This document shows, in pieces, positions 38,301-50,300 of a stretch of DNA of 64,000 nucleotides. The stretch's first letter is position 1, and each line of letters opens with the position of its first letter. The DNA comes from Tigriopus japonicus (taxonomy: Eukaryota; Arthropoda; Copepoda; Harpacticoida; Harpacticidae), in contig CM021312.1 in the NCBI GenBank assembly GCA_010645155.1, positions 8,180,685 through 8,244,684 on the forward strand. Direction: 5' to 3'. The notes below the pieces were generated by a model. That model searched no databases and had not been told where the DNA came from. It saw only the letters and a list, made by a program, of their open reading frames with translations. Position numbers and translations under genes: made by a program.

Positions 38301-41300
38301 AAATGTCACTTCAGTACAGTCAGTGGAGATTTGTTTTGAACACACTTCATTCATCCGGCAGCAAGGGTATCAAGTGGCTTGATTCATCATACATTGCTCT
38401 TGTTTGACCAAAGCAGTTGAGTGAGCTATTTTGCCATTGACTCCCTAAAAACGCAAGTTAGGGTTGGGAATCACGTTACTTAGCATGTTCAACATCAAAT
38501 CCCATTGCACACACAGTACAGGCTTGGTGACTCACGAATATTTTTGGAGTGTCATTTCTGTGTTAGACCTCTAAATTGGAATAGTCATTACAAAATTATC
38601 TGGTTGAGGAATGTAGTGATTGCAAACTGTATGTACCCGGTGCTTCAAAACAAACGAAATTGACAATTTTGCCATCTATAACTCGTGATTGAAAGCAAAT
38701 ATGAACATCACTTCATTGCATTTGATTGGCTCAACACTTCTTTTTTAATGGTTGGTGCCAGCGAAGCCAGCCATCACATTGTCCAAATTGTTCCGATAAG
38801 CAATCTCATGTCCGGTGTCAGATGGTTTCCCGTCTGTGGGTGTGAACTAGCGTCTAATAGTTTCCTTGAGAAAGGTCGGGGAGGAGAATCGAACCTGGGA
38901 CCTCTCTCATTATAGGAAAATGCGCTAACCACGACGCCACGTCTCCTCCCACTTTCTTAAAGAGTAAGAAAATTAGAACTATTTCCCCTTTGTTCAATAT
39001 CAAGGCAGTGGTTATTTTTCCTGTGATGGATCATTTTTAAAAAAAACATAGCGTTCATGACTCCGACTTCTTCATCCTCCCGAAATTTGGCTCAAAACTC
39101 GAAAAATAGGCGACATAAGCGAAATCAACCATTTCGAGTTACAGGGATGGTTTGCTGTTCCGTTTCTTTTTTTCTAGTTTTCTAAACAAATTTGGAGCAG
39201 TTTGTAATTTTGACCAAAAGCCTCGTGATCAATAATAGTATATGATTTCATGAGAAAGTCTTTACTGATAGTTACACTTAAAAAAAAAAACATTTTAGAT
39301 CGATTAAAAGTAAAAGTAAAATTCACACCCTATCTATTTAGTGCACCAGGTATTTAAAATTATCGCCTAAACGGCAAGTTTGGGATTTAAATCTTCCGAG
39401 AAATGCAGTTTTGGTAAAAAAAAAGGTTTGAGGAAAATTCCTTTATATTTTTGCAATACATTGCATTAACTAATTTAGCTGAATGAATACCAGTTATTTA
39501 TCTGAATGTAAAAACCAGTTGTTCATTTATTTAGTTAGAGATAATTATCAGTACAATGAAAATACAACGAAACAATATATTTACTGTAAAAAACTCACAT
39601 TTCAGGACAGTGATCGGACCCAAGGTGTATTTTTGAAATCTTTCTTGAAGTACTGAAGTAAAGTGGTTCCTGATGAGTGCTAGGGATTGAGGGTCACTAT
39701 ATAGTACTAAATAAGCTGCAGAAGTCTCTCTTTTTAAGACAATTGTAGAAATTAATCTGTTATAATGTATGCACGTTTACTTGAAAAAAGAACAAGATGT
39801 GTTTTTCTTGTCAAAGACCAACCGCGAAAGAAAATCTTGCTCCCTCCCAAGCTTAACTAAAACGATGTCGAGCCCTCTTGAGCACGATTAAAGACAATCC
39901 AAAATACACTCAGCTTCTCTAACCCAAATGCTCTTTGGAAAATCTACCTTCAAGTGAGGCCAAAGTCAAATATCCCAAGAGGTTTGTTTGCCGCTCGTTC
40001 GGAGATTATGAGCCAAATTCAACAAACTAAACCCACTCAATCCTCTTGGGGGCCATCTGTATGCAGGAAACAGGGATGATAATCAAATCCTGTTGGCTCC
40101 AAATGGAACTATCTCCTCTCTCAATTAATCGGTTCTTCAAGTTAGTTGAAATAACCTCTTCATTTTTATTTGACCTCTCGAATCTTCGAGGTTGCGTTAA
40201 GTCTTTGTTACTAAAGTTGCAGTTTAAGATAGAGGAGATGGTTTTAAGTACTTTAAAGACAAAATTGCTAGGTTAGGCTAAGAAAGCTTAAGTTAGATTT
40301 CAATTAAATTATCATATTTAGATCAAATTCAAGTTTAGAATCTCGCTACCTCAAGGACTTGTGGTTCAGAGAATAGGTAAAATAAATGAGCGCGTCAAAA
40401 ATGCCGACAAAACAGTGATCGTCATGTAACGAGACTACAAACATGTCAATAACGAGGGATGATGGAAACGTGAAGTTCCATGAAAGAGCAACGTTTGTTC
40501 AGAGATGATTTGGTTGAAGATGCATTGAATTGGTCAGATAGAGATAGTTGGGATGCCATTCTTGTGATATTGAAAGTATTTCGATGTTGAAGCATAAAAA
40601 GCTCAGGTGAAATGTCAGCAACTAAACCATAGAACCTCCGTTTGCGCAGAGAAGTTACCGGTCTAGTTTGTAGTGATTGTTCCTTACCTTGTGGGTGTGC
40701 ATCATAAGAAAACCGAAACAAAAACCTTTTGCATCCTGCCGAAATACAAACATTTTGGGAATCCTCTGAAATGGCCCAATCGATCCTCTTAAAATGGAAC
40801 TGAGTTTGAAATGACATGGTTTGTCAGTTAAGGAGTTAGTGCATCACGGATACTGGGTGTTCCATTAAGGAACATTCCCGCTCCTAGCCACATTTTGGTT
40901 GCCAAAGGTATAAATTGTTACTTGTTTGCTGTTAAAGATGGTTCAACGCTAAATTTTAATTTCAACAAAGAGTTAAGTTTGAGGGTGGCAGTCAGCCGGG
41001 ATCGAACCCCAATCTTCCGCACGACAATCCGACCCAGTACGCCCTACGCCATGCCTCAACCCAAAAACAATGCATAGTTTTTTGGGTGTTATTTTCAAAT
41101 GGAAAGGGTTGCACAGTGCTCAACCTTCAATCTTATGTGATCAATCTGCATACGTGCAATCCTAGTCGAATTAGGTCAATGGATTATCCTCAAATATTAG
41201 GGTTATATTTCTGACTTGTAGTTTGCGGCGTCGTTTTAAATATCTGCGAGGTTTCGTGACAAGAAAATTTCACCACATTTCACAACCTTCACAACCAGTG

Positions 41301-44300
41301 TCAGCGTCGACATTGATTGTTTTTTAGCCGTTGTCGTTGTGGCTGCCAAAGAGGGGGGTATTACCCTTCCCTATAATGGATCAAACTAAAGAAATCTTTT
41401 TCACATAAAGCTCTAAAGTTTGACAATTTTTTTAGTCTAGAGCTTTAGAAGAAAAAAAGAACTAAGTTGTCGCTGCTGAAGCTGCAACTGTCTTTTTACA
41501 TCATGCTCAAATTTCTAAATGCCTAGACTATCGAATGCAATAACAAAAGCACTGAAATATCCGAGTCCATTGTTGCAACACATTCTGTTAAAGAGTTGGG
41601 TAAAGTGTCTTTATGGTCCCTGGAATGAAGCTATTTATGGGAAATTGAGTGGTAGACATAGCGTGGGAAGATGGCTCATAAATGGATATTATACGAGCAG
41701 ACGAACCTCAGGCGCGTTTCCTACCAGAATTCGAACGAGGTTCATCAAAAATACAGCCATGTTTTGTGTCAAAAGTGGACCCTTGAGACGGTTTGATTCA
41801 ATTTTCTAATTTTATGAACGAGATAATGTGGAACAACAATTGCTAAATGCACTTTGCATGTGTTCTAAAAGGCTCATCCTGATCCTGAACTCTGAGGGAT
41901 GTGTCGAAAGTGCAATTGATCCTTTCCAATCTTCATCAGTCTTCGTTAGGCACGGATACTTCGAAAATTGAACCATGTTTGGTTCCATTTATGTATTTTC
42001 CAGGGTAAGATTACTCAAGTTAGATTCAAAAATTTCAATCTCTTGTGATAGCAAGCGATCCAAGTCTTAAGAATAACAGTCCCTGGGAAGAGATAATACA
42101 GTCGAAAATCCATTTTTTCCAGGCCCAAGATCATCAAGTTGGATTTCAAGAAGAAGAAACTCACCTTGGTGGTTGTCGAAGATGTCGACTCTGGTTCAGA
42201 ACAAGAGCACACTTTCGTTTTCAGGTGAGTAAAAGTTAGAGCTCTTTTTTTAATAGTTGAGGCTGTTCCAAACATTGTTGAAAAATAATTTGTCGAAATT
42301 TTACCACATAAATGTAAAAAATTGGCTGTTTTCTGAAAATATTTTTCATGATTGTTAGTACCAGAACATTTCTTAAATGAATTAAATGTGCTTCATCTTC
42401 GTTCTAATGGAACATATTTTTCTTCAATGCAATGTTCTGTTCCACCGCAAATTCCAGCTTTTAGTCACCATCTCATTACATGTTCCTTTTTTCCAGACTG
42501 CCAACGGAAAGGGCGTGCAAACACTTGTGGAAATGTGCCGTGGAACATCACACTTTCTTTCGATTGAAGACGCCAAATGCCACGTCGAGAAGTCGGCAAG
42601 GCTTCTTCAGACTTGGATCCAAATTCAGATACAGGTAGGATGGACTACAACTTTATTAACATTTAAGTGCAAATTTATAGTTTAATAACTATGGCAATGG
42701 AGTTCAAAGTCCCAGAAACTCTTTGAGTTCCTCGTAGGCCTCGTCCACATCTCGATTCACGATAACCTTGTCGAAATGGCCGGGGATCTCTCCGTATTCA
42801 ATCTCTTTGGCGGCCGCGTCCAATCTCTAAAACGCGTGGATACAGGGTTAGGTGTTTTTTCGTGTACTGCTTCAATTACAAATTATGTCAGTTGAAGGAA
42901 AACCTTTAAAAATATGGACACTATCAATAGAAAAGGGAGGAAAGTTGTAATAAATCCCAAAAAAGGAAGTTTGTTTAAAAAAGAGATGATATTTTTTTGT
43001 TCAAAATGGTTGAAAAGGCTTAAAATAGACAATACAGAGATTGATAATATTTTCAACTTTTGTTATTTTGAAGGTCTAGATTTATTTATTTTTTGCTGGT
43101 GCAAAAAAAAATGTTTCCTTGTTTTTTCAATTGTCAAAAATATTTGAGGTCATTCATATGGGTCATTCTTTTTCTTTGAAAAGTTTGGCGACTTTTTTAA
43201 CTTGGCTCTAAGTCTCAAAAAAAAATCTAAATATGTATTGAGTCGCTTTAATAACCCCTTAGGCAAGTTTTCATCTAAAAATTTTCAATCTTATAATCAG
43301 TTTGTTATAATGTTCTATGTTGAGCCAATTTTTTTCATAATTTTGTTTTCATTTACTTCATTCCAGGTCATTGATTGATTTCAAAAAGTTGTAAATTAAA
43401 CATGTTTTTGCAATTTCAAAGGTCTTGTGTTTCTCTAGAAAATTAAAAACACAAAATTCATTCTTAACCTAAAGAGATGCAAGCAGCATTATCATAAAAA
43501 AATTTCAATGATTGAAAACTCCTTTGTAAACCTGAACGCGTGACATGCCCAACCCTGTAAAAAATTGGGTCTTCTGGGAAACAAATACCTTTTGAATAGC
43601 GTCTTCGAGTTCGGTTCCCCTGTTTCGAAGTCGTTGTTCCAAGATCTCGATTGAAGGGGGCTTGATGAAAACGTACCTAGCATGCAAATCGCTCTTCCTC
43701 ACCGATTCCACACCCTGAATTTCAATGTCCAAAATGCAAATCTTCCCTGTGCCGAAGGAGAAGCAAAACAAGGCCTGAACATCCTGCCTGTTTTCTATTA
43801 GCGCAGTATATTTTTTTCCTTTTTTATTTACCATTTTGCAGTACTTTTCGCACAGCTGCCTTTGAAGTTCCATAGAGATTGCCGGAGAATTCTGCAGACT
43901 CCAAGAACTCTCCGTTGTCGATCATGGCTTCCATGAATGGTCGATTCGAGAAGTGGTAGTGAACGCCATCAACCTCACCAGGTCTGGGTTTCTAAAATAT
44001 AAGATATAAGAAAAGCAACGGGATCAGAAACCCCCGTTGGTTGGAAATTGGTTTTTAGAAGGAAAAAATGAGGGTTCATTATCTCCGTTGATATTTGATG
44101 TGCGCACTTTAATTTGTTAGTTAGAAACGGGGACGGTCCCAAAGTAGTGGCTAAAAGACTGAGAGATAACGCTTCAAAATCATTAGTTAATTAGCTTAAA
44201 AGCTGAGCTTTATATGAAGTTTAATTTCAAGCTACCAGGAAACTGAAAAGTGGTGGCAATTATAGTATGGTAAGTTTATTCTCTGAACACAAAGTCAACT

Positions 44301-47300
44301 CAAGAAAATGAAATGGGAATGTTTGATTGACCTAAAATTTGAAACGATCAAAAATTGTTGGCTATTTATTGCTGTAAAATATGAGATTCCAGGTTTCAAT
44401 TCAAAACATCCTTGTGAAGCTAACCAAGTGCACTTTGCTTTGCCATTTTAGAATATATACAGTAGAAAACTTTTTAGATTGGCTCAAAAATGACCAAAAC
44501 ATCTGACTCTGTCCAAACAATCAAAACAAGGCAAATAACTAGTGATGAGAACCAAGCCTTAAGTGTTGCCATTTTTTCCTTGGAAGATATTCCTCTCGCT
44601 TTTCGTAACGCCAGGTTAAGTTTTTTCACCCAAACACTTAAAACACTACCAATTTGGCAACACTTGACTAAAAATGCGGCTTGATTCCTATCACTGCAAA
44701 TAACCTTATTTTCCATTAATCTGCACCCCGGTCCATGATATTCATTGCATATTCTTTTCACGCTTTACGATATGAGGTAAAAAATGGGAAATTATCATTT
44801 TCAGGCCTTATGAAAAAATATTTTGTCTGTCCAAATCTAACTTTGAACTATCAATCAAGTTCACCATTTTCTAAGAACTCCAAAAAATGAGCACGATACA
44901 GATGGACAAAAATAATTGGGAACACTAGCCCTAAAACTCGTTGGAATCTTTTTAAGTTTTAAGAACAATCGCTAAAGGATTTCCACTTCATTCATGCTTT
45001 CACTACTCTCCAAAGGCTCCAAATGGGTTTTCGGAGTGGTGCCAAGGGAGCTTTTAAAAAATCGTTTCTCTTTGTCGGAAGAACATCGTGATTTTTCAGA
45101 AATGACAGCATTTCTGAAATACCATTGTCTACGTATCAGATGAAAAAGGATTCCATTTTGTATTAAATTGACCAGGTTTTCTCATCATCTCTTTTATGTG
45201 TTCTGATGAATTTCACATTGCTTAGTGGTGAAACGCAATAAATGTAACTCCAAAACATTTTTATAAAAGTCACTTCAATTGATCTTATCCTCGATTCATA
45301 CCGCATTTTCTACCGTTTGAAACTGTCAATTAGTCTTGACAGTGCCATTTATATACCTATAGCGAAGGGCTCCTTGTTACACAATTGTTTGTAAAGTACG
45401 CCCTCAAGCTTCTTCATAAACGTTTTCAAAAAGGTTCAACTCATTGCGATTATTAAACCCGTTCCAATGTCGAATGGACCTTGAAGGAAAGTTGTCAAAT
45501 CTTTCTCGTTTTCAAGAGGGGTTTCTCGGCGGTCTGATTGACACTTACCCTAGTAGTATGAGACACGGAGAAGCCAAACTTTTCGGGAAACTCGCCCATT
45601 AACTTGTTCATTAATGTGGATTTACCCGAGCCTGAGGGTCCACAGAGGACCAAGGGATAACAACTTGACAAAGACATGACGTTTAAAAGGGATTCTCAAA
45701 CTTCTACGGATCTCCAACGGATTGGGAATGAATTGTTCGCTCTCTTGCCATCGAAAGATAAACCTCTTCTAGGACTTGGCAGGAATACTTACCTCCTGGA
45801 AAAGGCAGGGAGGGCCTTTTAACCTTAAACGACTTGCATTTCAAGAGTGTTCCAATAAATGTATGCATACATGTCGTGGATAGGCTAACGGGTAATTCAA
45901 ACATTGGAATAAAAAGGTTATATTGAAGGCAGAGGGGAGCCAATTTTGCTTCAAACCAATTAAAAAATGGGCTGTAAGCGCAGGTATTGGGTTTAAAAGC
46001 CAGAATGAACTTTGGTTGAACATAATAACAAAGAATAAGTGACAAAACGCACATTTGTCAGAAGTACGAACATTTTTTCTATATTTTTTTTTTTTTTGAG
46101 TCAGAAAATATTTGGCTCCGCTTTTTAGGGGGCGGGAGGGCCAAAATATGTGATAAATTTGTTTGTTTGCAAAAGGTATCTTTTCAAGGAATGTTTTTTT
46201 TTTTGATTACTTCAATGTGTCTTTTTCAAATATTTGTTGGCAACACTGTGGGAAGAAAAACAACACATGTTTCATGGTTTTAAACGTCCATGGACTCGAA
46301 ACAAAAAAAACAATTCAATCTTTATTGTAATTATGGAAACCTTACAGCCGCCATTCTCCTTTATCTATTGCATTGTTAACCTATATCAATTATTTTCAGA
46401 AATACCTTGAATGACAGGTTTTACTATTTTCCCATTGTCTTTTTCCCTTCTTTGGTGCCGGATTGATGATGTTTAATCCATCATAAATCGTCTTACGTGT
46501 TATTTTTTCCCAACATTTGAAGATATCAAGGGTTTGTTAGGAACATCCACTTATCCTTATCGCTTTCGTGAGTTTAGTCTTCCTTTGATTGGTGGCATGT
46601 TCCTTGTTCCTTGACTTGGAAGCGGGGATCAACGATTAAGAATACTTTAGACTGGAAGATGGATCTTCTTAAGCGATAACGCGATGTCCAAGATTAACCT
46701 TCCCAACCTTCACAAAGTACCACGTGAGGTCGCAATTCGCTCTTTTTTTCCAAAGACACGCCATATTCATTCACTTCCAAGGACTCTCAAGCTGAAGTTG
46801 GCTTCCGAAATCAACATGGTACAAATGTCTTGATTTAGAGAAATTTCCAAACGGATGACAGCTTGAACGAGCGTCCTGCCAATTCGACATCAAAACCTGT
46901 CATCGCGTTTTAAAGCTAAACATTTCTGTGACAGAATTGCCTACCTCTTCGCACTTGAGTGGTTGCGCAAGGAACAACATTCTCGTCATTCTAAATAAGA
47001 CTTTTTTAACATGCTAGAATTATGATGTCGAGAAATGGTTTTTATTTCTTTTGGTATTTTGAAGGTCGAATAAGTGTTTTATTTAGTGACGGATCGAAAC
47101 CGAACTATCGAATTAAGCTAGGATAAAAATTTAGATATTCTTGTCTTTAAGAAACTGGAATAATCGGCATTGGTGACATTTTTTCTGAATTCAATAAGTG
47201 AGACCGTATCCTATAAATTAAATATAAGCAATTTCATAGAAAATGCCAGTGTATATAATTTTTGTCGACTTCTTCGGTACATCACTAATATTTTAACTTA

Positions 47301-50300
47301 AATTTATTTAATTATTATTCTTTTATTTAATTATTTAAGCGGAATAACTTCATCTCTAACTATCCATGTTCGTGTTTAGATCAAATTCGAAACTTCAAAC
47401 TAGATAACAAATACATGAAACACGTTCATAATAGTTGAAACATCCTGTTATGTGGTCAAAACACAAGGTGGTATGGTTCATAACACAAATAAAAATATTT
47501 TGACGAGAGTACGTTTCGCGCAAATTAGAAGGAGAAAATGTTTTGGAATCGAAGAATGTCTCATATCAATTCTGACGAAGGTTGGTTGATTGGTTGGTTG
47601 GCTAAGTCAGTGAATGGTTGATCTTTTCATGTGCAACAAACATGTTGTGGTCAGGATGTAGTTCAACATTCGCAAGATTCCAATCTAAATAAATGTCTTC
47701 TCCCTTTGATTATTGCAGTGGACGAACCGAGTTCCAAACCATGCACTACAGTCATGGATCTGTACGAAAAAATGTCAGATTTGAGCGAAGTTCGTCGTTC
47801 CAACGAAGCAAACCCAAAGAGGATGATGTTCCTCTGCCAATCTCGACCTCAGTGAATCAACTAAGCAATGACAAGCTTCCAAATGCCGATGTGACCGATC
47901 AAGTGACAACAGCAACGCCAACAACACCAACCCATGTCAAGGCTGACTTGATTCAAGCCCATAAATTGGTGATTGAGAGCTCACCTGATGCAAATCTTCA
48001 TAGAAGTGGTGAAAAGAACGAAGAAGATTCGGAAGAGGCCATTTCGTCAATGGTAAGATCGTCCTGTGAAGATCGATAACGCTTATGATTAGGGACGGGC
48101 AAATAGTGTAAAAAGATTTTTGGTAACATAAACCCATTTTTCTGCACTTTTGCACTTTTCACCTTTATTTGCACTTTTTATTTACGTTTTTGGCCAAAAT
48201 TGACAAATTGTTAATAAAATGTAGTGGCTTTTGAAGGAATTTTTAGTTTCAAGATCAAATTTTGAACTAGTCGAAAAAAGCTTGCATTTGCAATCAACCA
48301 TTCTTAGCACCTTGAAGAAATATGTGCATTTCAGACGCAAACCTCACACTTTATTCACCATCTTGGCTTTAACCAAAACATCCTGTTTACTAAACTAAAG
48401 ATTAGACAAAAGAATCTCATTGCATGCAACCAACAAATAGCAAACCTAAAGAAGCTTATGTTATGGTAATGGAAGGATCTACAAATAATATAGATTGCAG
48501 AATTAGGTTTGCTGCCTACAAAGATCGCTATTTCTAAAAAAGGCCGTTATAAACTTAAAATCATCAGGCTAAAGATACATCATGTAGCAATACACATTGT
48601 TTAATTGACTTGGAGATATTACTTTTAAGTGCCAAAAGTATTTGAGAACAGTTTTGATGTGACGAGACAATGAATGCCACATTTGAAATTGAGTTCTGGT
48701 AATTAGGCCATGGGCCAAATATTGAAGTAATGTCGCTAAAAACATGCTTAAAACACATTTATGACTATTTTCTTTGATGCGATTGTTAGGCGCACGTGGG
48801 TATTTTTCTGTTCAATTTTCAATGTCTATTTTTGAACAACTTGAAGGACGAAAACGGAGTGATGTAAAGCCATATAAAACAATTGCCAAATATATTTCGA
48901 CAATATTTTAGGTACATACTTCCACGAGACCACCTTAGGAATGAAAATTTCAGAAGATTGTTGACTAGAGTATTTTTCATGACTTTACATCCTTTTTGCT
49001 AATGACCTAATTAATAGAACTCTATTACTTGTGCGGCATTGTCGCTTCACCTCAAACTAGTCTCAAATGTCTTTAGAACTTGTAAATGACTCCTCCTGCT
49101 CAATTAGGAGCCGTGGGTACTCCATGAATGACTTTTTAAGTCCAAATGCAAATTATTTGCTCTTTTTGACATTTATTTGCACTTTTTTCACATTTGTTTG
49201 CTCTTTTTTCGACATTTATTTGCCCTTTTTTGACATTTATTTGCACTTTCAACATTTTTCTGCACTTTGTTTTGCACTTTTGGGCACAATTTTTTGCAAC
49301 TTTTGGTAACTAAAAGGGTAAGATTATTTGCACTTTCTGCCCGTCCCTACTTATGATGTTACATAAACTCAATATCGAGCTATCTGGAAGTGTACCTTCT
49401 TGAGAAATTTAGAACTTTTATTCCATTCTCAAAGTTTCGTCGTTTTTAAGACATTGATATTTTAGTTTTTTTAAAGTCAGGTACGCCAAAAAAATAATCG
49501 ACGTTTCTTTGATAGTCAATTTAGTAAAGCTAGCTAAATACTTCAAGTGATAAGTGGCATTTTCTTTTATATCATCAAACCAAAACAGATTGGTTAAGAC
49601 TAAATATGATTAAGATTTCATTATGAAATGGAAAAGATGAAAATTTTGATGCTTAAAATGCTCAGAGAGAACGAAACCGAAATTTCTGCCACAGGACGGT
49701 TTTTGAGGAAATTAAATAACAAGCGTTTTTTGTTCCTAGGAAAAAACATTATGTAACAGCAAAATTAGTAAAATCTCACATTTTTCCTTTCTTTGTCGCA
49801 TAAACTGCAGGAATTTTCAAGGAAATCTTGAATGTAAATGATTTAAAGTCCGACCCCGTTTCTTGTAAAGCACACTTTTGCCCGAAAAACTTTTGGTTTC
49901 GATTAAGAACTAGTTCAAAAGTTCTTGATTTGATGGGTTCTTTTCCAAATCTCCAAAAAAAAACTTTTTGATAAATCAACTCTTCCCAATGCTTTCGCTT
50001 ATATTATTCCAGTTTTATGGCTCAAGGAGCTCTAAGGCATATTCCATTTCAACCTCAAAATAATATGCCATTTTCTCAGATCTCTTTCGTCTACTGTCTC
50101 CTCTTAAACATACGTTTTTATTTGGTTGCTTTCAAATCCCTTTTTCCCCTTTGTTTCAGGTGACCCAACTCGGTGGGATTCGGGAACCTTTGGATGGTTG
50201 TTCCCTTGTTGCCAATCGTCTACCAGTGAGCCATTCTCCAGCCATGAGAAAGGATTCCAGTTCATCTTCGGGATATTCAGGTGGTGCTGAAGAGACCATT

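Noticed and set aside
38870..38950. possible tRNA-Tyr(AUA) on the minus strand
   Set aside because: The T-stem does not pair and it sits in a repeat insertion; treated as a SINE head.
40446..40817. 123-codon minus-strand open frame in yurt intron 5
   Set aside because: No domain signal and no polyA or splice context; probably chance.
41519..41809. 96-codon plus-strand open frame
   Set aside because: No recognisable family and no splice context in yurt intron 5.
42004..42060. possible yurt exon after 'ttttccag' at about 42002
   Set aside because: It contains early stops in the needed frame; the exon at 42123-42224 joins correctly instead.
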